Assembly (NCBI GenBank): GCA_027487795.1
Contig: JAIYCX010000039.1
Span: 62,001 to 126,000 of the forward strand
DNA: 64,000 bases
Source of the DNA: Pseudomonadota bacterium
GTDB taxonomy: Bacteria; Bdellovibrionota_C; UBA2361; SZUA-149; DAOLCO01
Direction of reading: 5' to 3'
The translations under genes were made by a program, and so were the position numbers. The notes beneath the pieces were generated by a model. It was not told the origin of the DNA and did not search any database. It worked only from the letters and a program-made list of their open reading frames with translations. Shown here one piece after another: positions 37,399 to 45,666 of the stretch (positions are counted from its first letter, which is position 1; each line of letters begins with the position of its first letter).

Positions 37399-38064
37399 TT
37401 ATTCTGATAATTTAGTATTTATTTCTTCGAAAAACAGATTAAGGTCATTAACGGTAATAATAGAATTTATTTTATTAATATCTGAGTTTGCTGGTTCCAG
37501 CGCAATATTTTTAAGCATATTTTCATACTTTATATTCAGAGCCGTATATTTTTCTGTATCTGGTAACTTTAGCCTATAAGTTTTATTACCATTAGACTTC
37601 AAATAGTAAGGTCCAGGAATACTAAAGGTTCTATTTGAGTTTATACCTGTTACTTCAAATGCTATAGGGCTAATATTTTGACTAATTATATTAATATTAT
37701 TTCCATTCGCACTGCTTAAACTTATTCTAATTGATACTATTTGATCGATAGGATTTGTTAATAATAAGATCTGAGCTTTCGTTATTGTGTCTTTATTTTC
37801 AATTAATTCATCACTCAGGTCGCTTAATTTGAAATCTAATTTGAATACCTTGATTATGCCATTTTGAAAGCTAGTATTTACGTGCCCGATATTTTTATTT
37901 TGATACTTAATTAAGTAAGAAGTGTCATAGGCAGGTATCCTATCAAGAAGCCCTCTATCTGGTGCTTCAATTTTATCTAGATTATTATAGAGATATAATA
38001 CGGCAAGACCAGAGAACAGTAGTAAACATATTGAGGTGCGATTATCCCAAATATTTTTTAACAT
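37399..38064 (-). CDS. Membrane-anchored protein of the ABC exporter operon, unknown function
   Basis: 221 residues: one N-terminal membrane helix (about 12-28) and a beta-rich periplasmic part with YDTSYLIKYQNKNIGHVNTSF, possibly a lipid- or substrate-handling domain. It overlaps the upstream oxidoreductase gene by 23 bases and is one base from the ATPase gene, so it is part of the same unit and may be an accessory of the exporter. No family recognised. Confidence 0.55.
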   Translation of the reverse strand: MLKNIWDNRTSICLLLFSGLAVLYLYNNLDKIEAPDRGLLDRIPAYDTSYLIKYQNKNIGHVNTSFQNGIIKVFKLDFKLSDLSDELIENKDTITKAQILLLTNPIDQIVSIRISLSSANGNNINIISQNISPIAFEVTGINSNRTFSIPGPYYLKSNGNKTYRLKLPDTEKYTALNIKYENMLKNIALEPANSDINKINSIITVNDLNLFFEEINTKLSE

Positions 38065-39616
38065 GTTGTGCTATATTCTCTCCATCTAAAGCAGCAGAAA
38101 TAATTCCTCCTGCGTATCCAGCACCCTCACCACATGGAAAAAGTCCTTCAATATTACTCATCCCATTTTCATCTCTAGAAACTCTTATTGGGCTGGATGT
38201 TCTTGACTCTACCCCAACCATGATTCCTTCGCTACTACCAAGTATAGGTCTTTGTTTGATAAAATGTGTTAGGCCTTCTTTTAAGCTTTCATTTATATTA
38301 TTAGGAAGTATTTCATCTAATGGAAAGCTCGTTAGTCCAGGTTTATATGAATTAATAGGGAGTGTTTCTGAGGTTTTATTTTTTATAAAGTCATTAATTC
38401 TTTGAGCAGGAGCCTTGAACTTCCCACCACCTGCTAAATAAGCTTTTTCTTCTATTTCTTTTTGAAATTCTAAGGAAACAAAAGCATTCAGAGTCGATTT
38501 TTGTTTCATTGATTTTGTTAGGAGGCTTTCGATTGGCACTTCAACTACAAGCCCTGAATTTGCAAAATAAGAATTCCTACTTGATGGGCTCCATCCATTA
38601 ACTACTACTGCATTCTCTTCTGTAGAAGCTGGACAAATGATTCCACCTGGGCACATGCAAAATGAATAAACACCGACACCCTTCGCTTGGCATGCTAGAG
38701 CATAGGATGCAGGCGGTAAGTTTTTATTATTATATTTTCTGTATTGAGTTTCGTTGATGAATTCTTGTGGGTGTTCAATTCGTACTCCAAGAGCAAATGA
38801 TTTAGCTTCTATATGTGCGCCGACTTGATCAAGCATATAAAAAATATCTCTAGCTGAGTGACCTGTGGCAAGTATTAAAGCTTCTGCTTCTATAGTGCCC
38901 TTATTTGTCTCTACTCCTTTAATTTTATTAGAATTAACCTTTATGGAAAGTACTTTGGTGTCAAAGTGAAATATTGCTCCTTTGTTAATCAGATGTTCTT
39001 TAATACTAGTTATGATTTTAGGGAGTTTATTAGTCCCGATATGAGGATGGGCATCAATTAATATAGATTTATCAGCGCCATGAGCTGTTAGTATGGATAG
39101 TATATCCTTAATTGAGCCTCTTTTGTGTGAACGAGTATAAAGTTTGCCATCAGAAAAAGTACCAGCTCCTCCCTCTCCGAAGCAGTAATTACTTTCAGGA
39201 TTTAAAATCCCTTGTTTCATTAGTTTTGCAAGATCTAAGCGTCTTTTTCTAATTTCACTTCCTCTTTCCACAACAATAGGTTTTAGTCCTATAGAAACTA
39301 ACTTATAGGCTGCAAATAATCCTGCAGGACCTGAGCCAACTACTATAACTGCTTTTTGATCTTTTACATTTGGAAGTTCTTTTATTGTCGGAGAAAGATT
39401 TAGCTCCTCAAACTGTTTATCTTTTACATCGTCTTTTAATAAGTATTTTATTCTTAACTTATAAACAGGTTTAGCCCTTGCATCTAAGGATCTTTTGACT
39501 ATTACAATACTCTCTAATTCTTCCGCAGTGATTTTTAATTTTTTAATAAGTGAATTTTTGATAAACTCATTATCTTCCAGATTCTCCGGTGGAATATCAA
39601 TCTCTACTTCGTTCAT
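38042..39616 (-). CDS. FAD-dependent oxidoreductase, COG2509 type
   Basis: 524 residues. FAD-binding VVGSGPAGLFAAYKL near residue 92, then VVERGSEIRKRR, NYCFGEGGAGTFSDGKLYTR and a C-terminal GLFPCGEGAGYAGGIISAALDG. These are hallmarks of the uncharacterised FAD-dependent dehydrogenases of COG2509. An N-terminal domain of about 85 residues precedes the FAD domain, as in that family. Substrate unknown. First gene of the exporter operon. Confidence 0.82.
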   Translation of the reverse strand: MNEVEIDIPPENLEDNEFIKNSLIKKLKITAEELESIVIVKRSLDARAKPVYKLRIKYLLKDDVKDKQFEELNLSPTIKELPNVKDQKAVIVVGSGPAGLFAAYKLVSIGLKPIVVERGSEIRKRRLDLAKLMKQGILNPESNYCFGEGGAGTFSDGKLYTRSHKRGSIKDILSILTAHGADKSILIDAHPHIGTNKLPKIITSIKEHLINKGAIFHFDTKVLSIKVNSNKIKGVETNKGTIEAEALILATGHSARDIFYMLDQVGAHIEAKSFALGVRIEHPQEFINETQYRKYNNKNLPPASYALACQAKGVGVYSFCMCPGGIICPASTEENAVVVNGWSPSSRNSYFANSGLVVEVPIESLLTKSMKQKSTLNAFVSLEFQKEIEEKAYLAGGGKFKAPAQRINDFIKNKTSETLPINSYKPGLTSFPLDEILPNNINESLKEGLTHFIKQRPILGSSEGIMVGVESRTSSPIRVSRDENGMSNIEGLFPCGEGAGYAGGIISAALDGENIAQHVKKYLG

Positions 39617-39656
39617 GTAATTTATGCGCTTATGTTTAGCTTAATCTGAAGACTAT

Positions 39657-40238
39657 CTACTCTGGGGATTCGTCCAGCATTTGTTGTAATTCTTCATTTG
39701 TAGGAGGTGCTTCAGGATCATCTACGACATCAGCTTCGTCATCAAGATTAACTACATCAGATGTATCAGAGTCTTCATCGGTAGGGTTTTGATTTGCAGC
39801 TTGATTGCTATTTTCGTTTGATTCCGTAGATACTGCACCTTGAAGTTCTTTCATTTGATCAGATAGTTTTTTAAAGTAAGCATTTCTTTCGATGATAGCT
39901 TCGGTTGTAACTGTTTCTCCTTGGATTTGATTTAAGGATTCGTTTAGATTTTGACTTGATTTATTTTGCTGCATGCTTTGTTCAAAACCCGAGGAGCTTT
40001 CAGTATTGATCGCAGGTGGAGTATTCGTGTTAACAACTGGTATCGCAGGTTCTATAATTTTTTCAGCAGGAACAGTAATATCTTTGTTTGCTGCAGTAGG
40101 GGTATTTATTTTTGCGATCTCTGCGGGAGGATTTATTGTGCTTACTTCTTGGGATTCTTCACTGGTAATATAAACTAATGCAGCAAGAATGATTGTAGCA
40201 ATTATAGAATTAATTATGTGTTTGTTTGTTATTTTCAT
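39657..40238 (-). CDS. Signal-anchored acidic low-complexity protein
   Basis: 193 residues. One hydrophobic N-terminal segment (about 8-24, IINSIIATIILAALVYITS) without a clear cleavage site, then a Pro/Thr/Ala/Asn-rich region and an acidic C-terminus (EDSDTSDVVNLDDEADVVDD and EEL near the end). No known domain. Lies between aat and the oxidoreductase gene, same strand, with short gaps. Probably a periplasmic or surface-exposed tail of unknown role. Confidence 0.5.
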   Translation of the reverse strand: MKITNKHIINSIIATIILAALVYITSEESQEVSTINPPAEIAKINTPTAANKDITVPAEKIIEPAIPVVNTNTPPAINTESSSGFEQSMQQNKSSQNLNESLNQIQGETVTTEAIIERNAYFKKLSDQMKELQGAVSTESNENSNQAANQNPTDEDSDTSDVVNLDDEADVVDDPEAPPTNEELQQMLDESPE

Positions 40239-40246
40239 ATGATATT

Positions 40247-40987
40247 TTATCGGAATAAATGAATAACTCCTTTAGGTAAGTCTATACTAGGTTTAGCTAG
40301 TTCGTCATCTAATAATTTTAGGTAGTTATCTCTATTTATTACCTTAGCCCCCCAGGATTTAAGGTGTGGAGTAATTACTTGGCAGTCTATCCAGCTGCTG
40401 TTAGATTGTTTTAAGAGTTCTACTAGAGCAAAAACAGCTAATTTTGAAGCATTATTTTTAGTTCTAAACATAGACTCTGCAGCAAAAAAGTTACCAATCT
40501 TTACTCCGTAAAGACCACCTACGAGATCCTCATTTTCATATACTTCTATAGAGTGTGCATAACCACAATCGTGTAAACTAATATAAGCGTTTTTAAGATC
40601 TTCAGTTATCCAAGATTCTACAAGTTTAGATCTTGTAATAGTATTTTTCCCCTTATTTATTGAACTAACATCAATATTTCTTTTTTCAACTCTTGGCGTA
40701 GAGCAATTTTCAATAACAGCTTGAAAATTAGTATTTACCCTAACTTGGTAATCACTATTTTTTAATTGCCTTAATGATCGAGTACTTAATTTAAAATCAT
40801 CTAAGTAAATTATCGCTCGTTCCGGAGGGCTGAACCAAGGAATCTCATTTATACCAGTAATCGGCCAAGGGAATATCCCACTTTTATAAGCACTTATAAT
40901 TGTTTCGACTTCAAGATTAGCTCCTATGCCTAAGAGCCCATATTCGTCAGCTAATTCTACAGGTGGAAATACGAAGGGCAAATTCAA
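40247..40987 (-). CDS. aat: Leucyl/phenylalanyl-tRNA-protein transferase
   Basis: N-end rule enzyme that adds Leu or Phe to proteins with basic N-termini, marking them for ClpS/ClpAP. 246 residues; start codon TTG. GLLGIGANL, GIFPWP, IPWFSPPERAII, GYAHSIEVYENEDLVGGLYGV, FFAAESMF and IDCQVITPHL are the family blocks. Divergent from cimA across a 210-base gap holding the attenuator. Confidence 0.92.
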   Translation of the reverse strand: MNLPFVFPPVELADEYGLLGIGANLEVETIISAYKSGIFPWPITGINEIPWFSPPERAIIYLDDFKLSTRSLRQLKNSDYQVRVNTNFQAVIENCSTPRVEKRNIDVSSINKGKNTITRSKLVESWITEDLKNAYISLHDCGYAHSIEVYENEDLVGGLYGVKIGNFFAAESMFRTKNNASKLAVFALVELLKQSNSSWIDCQVITPHLKSWGAKVINRDNYLKLLDDELAKPSIDLPKGVIHLFR

Positions 40988-40993
40988 TCCTAC

Positions 40994-40999
40994 TTGACA
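40994..40999 (+). promoter_or_regulatory. Perfect -35 TTGACA upstream of the cimA leader
   Basis: TTGACA at 40994-40999. The best -10 at normal spacing is weak (TTATTG or TATTGG at 41017-41023), which would put initiation near 41030, at or just before the leader-peptide ATG. It is the only consensus -35 noticed in the divergent aat/cimA gap. Confidence 0.35.
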
Positions 41000-41029
41000 T
41001 CGAGTTGTATTAGAAGTTATTGGTTGTAT

Positions 41030-41122
41030 ATGAAAATAGTGTATTTTTCAAATTTTAAACAAATTATTGCTGCGATTATTAGACCCGTGCGTGGGTCAAG
41101 ATCGCTTATTGCGCTACTTTAA
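41030..41122 (+). CDS. Isoleucine-rich leader peptide of cimA
   Basis: A 30-codon frame from ATG (41030) to TAA (41120-41122). It encodes 6 Ile, 3 Leu and 2 Val, with Ile pairs ATT ATT at 41063-41068 and 41075-41080, followed by R-P-V-R-G. Branched-chain control codons directly before a hairpin, and ahead of a terminator and a gene for isoleucine synthesis, is the classic attenuator layout (ilv, leu, thr leaders). A ribosome-binding site is not obvious; a leaderless start is possible. Too short for standard gene calling. Confidence 0.68.
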   Translation: MKIVYFSNFKQIIAAIIRPVRGSRSLIALL

Positions 41123-41187
41123 GTAGAAAGCAAAATATTAACGATCAACCCCCGCACTTATCGAAAGATAGGTCGGGGGTTTTTATT
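41082..41187 (+). promoter_or_regulatory. Transcription attenuator controlling cimA
   Basis: Mutually exclusive stems. Region 1 GACCC (41082-41086) pairs with GGGTC (41093-41097). Region 2 GTGCGTGGGT (41087-41096) can instead pair with region 3 ACCCCCGCAC (41148-41157), ten positions with one mismatch, forming an antiterminator. Region 3 otherwise forms the terminator with region 4. A small middle stem (GATCGCTT 41100-41107 with AAGC 41128-41131 and GATC 41143-41146) brings 2 and 3 together. Ribosomes stalled at Ile codons would cover region 1 and favour antitermination. Confidence 0.68.
41147..41187 (+). terminator. Intrinsic terminator in the cimA leader
   Basis: AACCCCCG (41147-41154) with CGGGGGTT (41174-41181), one bulged C, then ACTTATC (41156-41162) with GATAGGT (41167-41173), GAAA tetraloop, and a T-run at 41180-41187. 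It lies 10 bases before the cimA ATG, and the only upstream gene (aat) points away, so it serves as an attenuator. Confidence 0.85.
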
Positions 41188-41197
41188 TAGGGAAAAT

Positions 41198-42823
41198 ATG
41201 GAATTAAAAGAAAAGATTTTTTTATACGATACAACTCTTAGAGATGGCTCACAGAAGAAGGGAATATCTTATTCTCTAGAAAATAAGATATCAATTTTAA
41301 AAGAGCTAGATAAATTTGGGATGGATTATATAGAGGGTGGTTGGCCTGGATCTAATCCTAAAGATAAGGAGTTTTTTGAAAGAGCAAAAAGTTTAAATTT
41401 AAAAAATAAGCTAGTTGCTTTTGGAAGTACAAGAAGAAAATTAATTTCGCCAAATCAAGATAGTAATTTACTGGACTTACTTAGTGCTGAAACTCCAGCA
41501 GTAGCGGTCGTAGGAAAATCTTCGGTATTGCACGTTAAAGAAGTGCTTCGAACTAGTCTAAAAGAAAATCTATTAATGATAGAAGAAAGTATAAGTTTTT
41601 TAAGAGAAAAAAATAAAGAAGTAATATACGACGCAGAGCATTTTTTTGATGGTTATAAATTAGATCCTGAATATGCAATGAAGTCTTTAGAACATGCAGT
41701 AAGTGGCGGAGCAAACTGGCTAGTTCTATGTGACACAAATGGAGGCACTTTACCATTAGAGCTTGGGAAGATAGTAAAATTAGTTTGTGATGCTTTTCAA
41801 GTTAAAGTGGGAATTCATACCCATAATGATTCTGAACTAGCTGTTGCAAATTCTATCGAAGCAGTATTAAGCGGAGCTCGTCAGGTACAGGGGACGATCA
41901 ATGGCTACGGTGAGCGCTGCGGTAATGCTAATTTAGTATCAATAATTCCAAACTTACAAATCAAGTTGAATTATGATTGCATTTTAGAAGATCATCTTAA
42001 GAACTTAGTAACTATGTCCCACTACATAAGTGAGAAGGCGAATCTACCATCTGACCCTTACCAACCTTTTGTTGGTTCTGCTGCTTTTGCACACAAAGGG
42101 GGGATACACGTTGCAGCGGTTGAGAGATGTGCTGAAAGTTACGAACATATTACACCTGAGTCAGTTGGGAATAAAAGAGAAATAGTAATTTCTGAGCTAT
42201 CTGGAAAAGGTAATATTAGAATGTTAGCAAAAGATTGGGGAGCTGATAGCTCGCTTGATGCTAAAGCTATAAAAATAATAAAACAAAATGAGCAATTGGG
42301 TTATCAGTATGAGGGTGCTGAAGGTAGTGTCGAGTTGATAATGCATCAAGTTGACAATAATTATATAAGCCCTTTTATGGTAACAGATTATGTTGTGGTC
42401 TCAGAGAAGCGATCATTAGTATTAAAAGAAGAAAATTCTGCTCAGATTTTAGAAGGAGTTCAGGCTATCGTTAAATTAACTTGTAATGGAGAAAAAGTTC
42501 ATACTGCTGCAGATGGTGATGGGCCAGTTCATGCTCTAGATCTCGCTATGAGAAAAGCTTTAGTAAGATTTTTCCCAGTATTGGATAAGATGAAATTATT
42601 AGATTATAAAGTTAGAATTGTTGATCCTGAAACTGCTACTTCAGCGATTACTAGAGTAACAATTGAAGCTGGTCTTGGTGATAAAACTTGGACAACTGTT
42701 GGTTGTGGTAGGAATATAATATCTGCAAGTTTTAAAGCATTAATCGATAGTTTCGAATTGTTAATACTTAAAGAAGCTCAATTTAGTAATATTTCTGAAT
42801 TAAAAAGTAGAACAGTTAATTAA
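41198..42823 (+). CDS. cimA: (R)-citramalate synthase
   Basis: Condenses pyruvate with acetyl-CoA to citramalate, the start of the threonine-independent isoleucine route. 541 residues. YDTTLRDGSQKKGI, EGGWPGSNPKD and EAVLSGARQVQGTINGYGERCGNAN, then HKGGIHVAAV, distinguish CimA from LeuA-type isopropylmalate synthases. The C-terminal LeuA-dimer-like regulatory domain (after about residue 400) is present, so Ile feedback is plausible. Transcription is probably attenuated by the Ile-rich leader. Confidence 0.93.
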   Translation: MELKEKIFLYDTTLRDGSQKKGISYSLENKISILKELDKFGMDYIEGGWPGSNPKDKEFFERAKSLNLKNKLVAFGSTRRKLISPNQDSNLLDLLSAETPAVAVVGKSSVLHVKEVLRTSLKENLLMIEESISFLREKNKEVIYDAEHFFDGYKLDPEYAMKSLEHAVSGGANWLVLCDTNGGTLPLELGKIVKLVCDAFQVKVGIHTHNDSELAVANSIEAVLSGARQVQGTINGYGERCGNANLVSIIPNLQIKLNYDCILEDHLKNLVTMSHYISEKANLPSDPYQPFVGSAAFAHKGGIHVAAVERCAESYEHITPESVGNKREIVISELSGKGNIRMLAKDWGADSSLDAKAIKIIKQNEQLGYQYEGAEGSVELIMHQVDNNYISPFMVTDYVVVSEKRSLVLKEENSAQILEGVQAIVKLTCNGEKVHTAADGDGPVHALDLAMRKALVRFFPVLDKMKLLDYKVRIVDPETATSAITRVTIEAGLGDKTWTTVGCGRNIISASFKALIDSFELLILKEAQFSNISELKSRTVN

Positions 42824-42836
42824 AACTGTTCTACTT
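42805..42836 (+). terminator. Perfect 13-bp hairpin across the cimA stop codon
   Basis: AAGTAGAACAGTT (42805-42817) pairs with AACTGTTCTACTT (42824-42836), loop AATTAA containing the TAA stop. The tail is AT-rich but has no clear T-run. A likely 3'-end structure, less certainly a terminator. Confidence 0.5.
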
Positions 42837-42869
42837 AAATAATTATTATTTAAATTATGCGGCTATAAA

Positions 42870-44237
42870 TTACGCAGCTATTTTCATTTCTGGCTTAGCT
42901 GGATTTTTATTTGAGCTAGCATCGCTTGAACTAAAAAGTTCTGTCATATCATTTACATAAACTTTAAGTTCATCTTCTTTTATTTTACTTTCTTTAGTTA
43001 GTTGAGCCAAGCCTTCTAACATTTTCTCAGGAGCAATGCCGCTGTTCACGTACATAGCCTTGATATTTGCTGCAACATCTTCTTTTGATTTTGCATTAGA
43101 AGTAGCTGCATTTACAAGGTAACCTATGAAGTCAACTTTTAATTTTTCAGCACCACCAGTAAATATTTCTGCTAAAGGTTGCGCCAGTGCTATTGCTTTA
43201 TTTACAAGAGGATTTGAATAATCAAGTTGATATCCATATCTAGTAGTGCCATCTGTGTTCGGTAAAGTTTTTTTACCATCAATACCAATCGAGAATTTAC
43301 TTCCGTCAGCAAGTGCAACTTGATTATCTTTATCAGTAAAACCAATTTGCGAAAGAACATTTCTCATTTGATCTCTTTGAACACGATCTGGATGTTTTTT
43401 CTTACTGAATAATCCCATAATCGCACCACCAACCCCGCCAATAAGACCTCCAATAACGGTTCCTATACCAGGTGCTACCATTGTTCCTACATATGCACCA
43501 ACAGTTGCTCCATGCATTGCACCTTCAACAGGAGTTGTTTTCCCAAATCCATCGATTAATTTATATAGTGAAAAAGCAGCCCCAACGCCCTGTGTTAATG
43601 CTGATGAAGAACCACCTAAGCTACCAAGTATAGAGCTACCCGTACCAGTAGCAGCTGTTGCGGCTCCAGTAGTGGTAGCAGCCGTTGTACCAACTCCTGT
43701 TGCAACAGTCGATGCTGCGGTACCGGTAGTAGCTAAAACTCCGGCTCCTTTAGAAGCTGCAGCTCCACTTGGTAATATTTCTTCCAGTATTGAACCTACT
43801 GTAGTCCCCTTAACTTGATCCGCGATAAGATTTCCGGATTCTTTAGCGAAGTTTTCTAATATCGCATTTTGACCCTTAGCAGAGAACTTTTCAGCTTCTA
43901 CTAATAGACTTTGCCATAATTTTTCCCCACCAGCTAAGCCTTTAATTCCTTTTTCTTTGTCTTCAATTGCTTGATCTCTTACTTTAGTAAAGTAATTAAC
44001 TCCGTGTTTTAGTGTTTCTGTTAGTCGTTCTGAAAATGTTGCAGCTGGTTTACTGTTATTTGGTACTTTAGTTAGTGCTTGAGAGAGGGAGTTCCCAACT
44101 TTAGAAGTGGCACTAGCAGAGTTGATTTTATTAGCAGCCTGACCATTTAAAGATGCATGCCCACTTAAAGAAGTAGGTGGATTTGTATTCATGCTTTTTA
44201 GAGCACTCAGAAAGCGAAAGTCTATTTTATCTGCCAT
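42870..44237 (-). CDS. Glycine-zipper protein without Sec signal, possible secreted substrate
   Basis: 455 residues from ATG 44237. An in-frame ATG 33 bases upstream (44270) is rejected because AAGGAG sits 7 bases before 44237. The N-terminus MADKIDFRFLSALK continues as a Ser/Asn/Thr-rich, soluble stretch typical of type III signals but not diagnostic. Residues about 150-215 are an Ala/Thr/Gly low-complexity run. A glycine-zipper membrane-inserting segment follows (about 237-275, GATVGAYVGTMVAPGIGTVIGG then LIGGVGGAIMGLFSKKK). The C-terminal 170 residues are helical. No known domain. A sigma-28-like promoter matching that of the transglycosylase gene at 47357 lies upstream. A translocator or effector role is inference. 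Confidence 0.6.
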   Translation of the reverse strand: MADKIDFRFLSALKSMNTNPPTSLSGHASLNGQAANKINSASATSKVGNSLSQALTKVPNNSKPAATFSERLTETLKHGVNYFTKVRDQAIEDKEKGIKGLAGGEKLWQSLLVEAEKFSAKGQNAILENFAKESGNLIADQVKGTTVGSILEEILPSGAAASKGAGVLATTGTAASTVATGVGTTAATTTGAATAATGTGSSILGSLGGSSSALTQGVGAAFSLYKLIDGFGKTTPVEGAMHGATVGAYVGTMVAPGIGTVIGGLIGGVGGAIMGLFSKKKHPDRVQRDQMRNVLSQIGFTDKDNQVALADGSKFSIGIDGKKTLPNTDGTTRYGYQLDYSNPLVNKAIALAQPLAEIFTGGAEKLKVDFIGYLVNAATSNAKSKEDVAANIKAMYVNSGIAPEKMLEGLAQLTKESKIKEDELKVYVNDMTELFSSSDASSNKNPAKPEMKIAA

Positions 44238-44241
44238 TTTT

Positions 44242-44249
44242 ATCTCCTT
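44242..44249 (-). promoter_or_regulatory. Ribosome-binding site fixing the start at 44237
   Basis: On the - strand AAGGAG lies about 6 bases before the ATG at 44237; there is none before the upstream in-frame ATG at 44270. The strongest Shine-Dalgarno sequence in this part of the window. Confidence 0.7.
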
Positions 44250-44264
44250 AATTTTATAATAAAA

Positions 44265-44290
44265 GGGCATCTAAAATTTGCTGCCCTTCC
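44265..44290 (-). terminator. Short hairpin between glycosyltransferase and glycine-zipper genes
   Basis: AAGGGCA/TGCCCTT, 7 base pairs, followed on the - strand by TTTTATTA. It can end transcription of the glycosyltransferase gene at 44317, but it also falls just downstream of the sigma-28-like -10, where it would be the 5' end of the next transcript. Confidence 0.5.
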
Positions 44291-44291
44291 G

Positions 44292-44318
44292 TTATCGCTG
44301 ATTTAAGGAATAATTTTC
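44292..44318 (-). promoter_or_regulatory. Sigma-28/FliA-like promoter of the glycine-zipper gene
   Basis: On the - strand GAAAATTA (44318-44311), 11-base spacer, AGCGATAA (44299-44292) followed by C. The same GAAAATTA-N11-nnnGATAAC appears before the gene at 47357. The FliA consensus is TAAAGTTT-N11-GCCGATAA. The -35 overlaps the stop of the upstream glycosyltransferase gene. Confidence 0.5.
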
Positions 44319-45600
44319 AATTATTTTTTAATAGGGAAAAGATATCTGATAGTTTTTCAGTCAAAGCGACCCTATTATAGCTTTCTAGATACTCTTTCGA
44401 AGGCCCCTCTATTTTATTAAGGGTATCCTTACTTTCAGATTGCATCAAGAGAATAGCTTTTACCAAATCTTCTGGATTGTTAGAGGTAACTACCTGTGAA
44501 GTGGGCCCATATTCTCTAATTATTTCAGCATTATCTCCTTCTGGACAGTCGCATAGTATCGGAATTCCAGTTGTTAAATATTCATATGTTTTTGCTGCTA
44601 TTGCAGTGTTCTGTGTCCAGTCTTCTGACCAAGCTTGCTTAAGATATAAAATATCTGCTTCAAACATTAGCTTAACGCTTTCTGATTTTGAAACAGTAGG
44701 TATGTGAGTTAAAGAAATTTTATCTTTATATTTATCCAATTCACTATGGTAGTCGCCAACTTGGATAAATTCTATGTCTTTATTGTTTATTATACGTATT
44801 GCTTCTAGAAGATTATTGGGAGTCCTATTTTCATAGAAGGTACCAAAATGCATTATTTTAAGCTTTTTATCTTTTTTAACTAGAGCAGATGTTTTTATTG
44901 GGGCTGAAGTAATGAATTCATCAAAGCCATTTGGGATGAAACTAAATTTTTCGCTAAAATCGGGATATCTAAGATCGTATAATTTTTTAGAACCTGCAGT
45001 ATTTAAAATCAAATGATCAGTATGCGATATGACAAATTTTTCTAATTTAAAATGAAGTTTGCTAAGTAGCGAGTTTCTTTTTTCTGGTTTTGATATCGTT
45101 ATTGGCCAAGGGTCTCTAAAGTCTAGAACAAGTCTTTTTTTAGTTATTAATTTAATAATTACTGCACTAAGAGCTGAACTATATGGAGAGCAACTTGCAT
45201 AAATTATGTCAAATTTACTAGAATTTAATATTGCTGGTATGCTACTAAACCAGGAAATTTGAGGATCAGGAAAAGCTAAGAAGTCTCTAAATCTATTATT
45301 ATGTCTTTCGCTTAATCCAAACCAACTTCTTAATTTACATTCTATTCCATGAAGCAAATCGCATAGCTTAGCTAGAGGAATCTCTCTACTTCTAATAATC
45401 TCATAATTATAAGTATTTTTTTTGCTATCTGCTGATTTATGAACCCAGGGATCTTTAGAATCTTTTACAGTTAAAACGATTGGTTCCCAATTAAATTTTT
45501 GAAGATTGTTAGCATAGCCAATACTTCTACTAACCCCTGAAGTTTGTAGTGGGGGGAAGTAGTAACAAATCATTAAAACAGTATTAGGCTTTTTCTTCAT
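44317..45600 (-). CDS. Family 4 glycosyltransferase
   Basis: 427 residues, GT-B fold. N-terminal ICYYFPPLQTSGVSRSIGYA, then FDIIYASCSPYSSALSA, middle FIPNGFDE, C-terminal KTYEYLTTGIPILCDCPEGDNAEII. This is the WbuB-like family often found in capsule and O-antigen loci. Separate from the main polysaccharide cluster at 8108-16145. Divergent from the GT-C gene at 45667. Confidence 0.82.
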   Translation of the reverse strand: MKKKPNTVLMICYYFPPLQTSGVSRSIGYANNLQKFNWEPIVLTVKDSKDPWVHKSADSKKNTYNYEIIRSREIPLAKLCDLLHGIECKLRSWFGLSERHNNRFRDFLAFPDPQISWFSSIPAILNSSKFDIIYASCSPYSSALSAVIIKLITKKRLVLDFRDPWPITISKPEKRNSLLSKLHFKLEKFVISHTDHLILNTAGSKKLYDLRYPDFSEKFSFIPNGFDEFITSAPIKTSALVKKDKKLKIMHFGTFYENRTPNNLLEAIRIINNKDIEFIQVGDYHSELDKYKDKISLTHIPTVSKSESVKLMFEADILYLKQAWSEDWTQNTAIAAKTYEYLTTGIPILCDCPEGDNAEIIREYGPTSQVVTSNNPEDLVKAILLMQSESKDTLNKIEGPSKEYLESYNRVALTEKLSDIFSLLKNN

Positions 45601-45666
45601 TAATCTGTGTGCTAAATAAAACTGTCCTAATTAGAGTAGTATTCTAAATTTTATAATTATTAAAAA

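Noticed and set aside
40236..40265. TCCGATAA on the - strand before the gene at 40238, resembling a FliA -10
   Set aside because: The -35 fits only with a 12-base spacer, the box overlaps the aat stop and is 9 bases from the start codon, leaving no room for a leader.
41040..41197. T-box riboswitch before cimA (known for some leuA leaders)
   Set aside because: No AGGGTGGNACCGCG T-box sequence; the region is explained better by the Ile-rich leader peptide and paired stems.
44237..44270. Start of the glycine-zipper protein at 44270
   Set aside because: The AAGGAG ribosome-binding site lies just before 44237; the upstream ATG has none and adds 11 residues.
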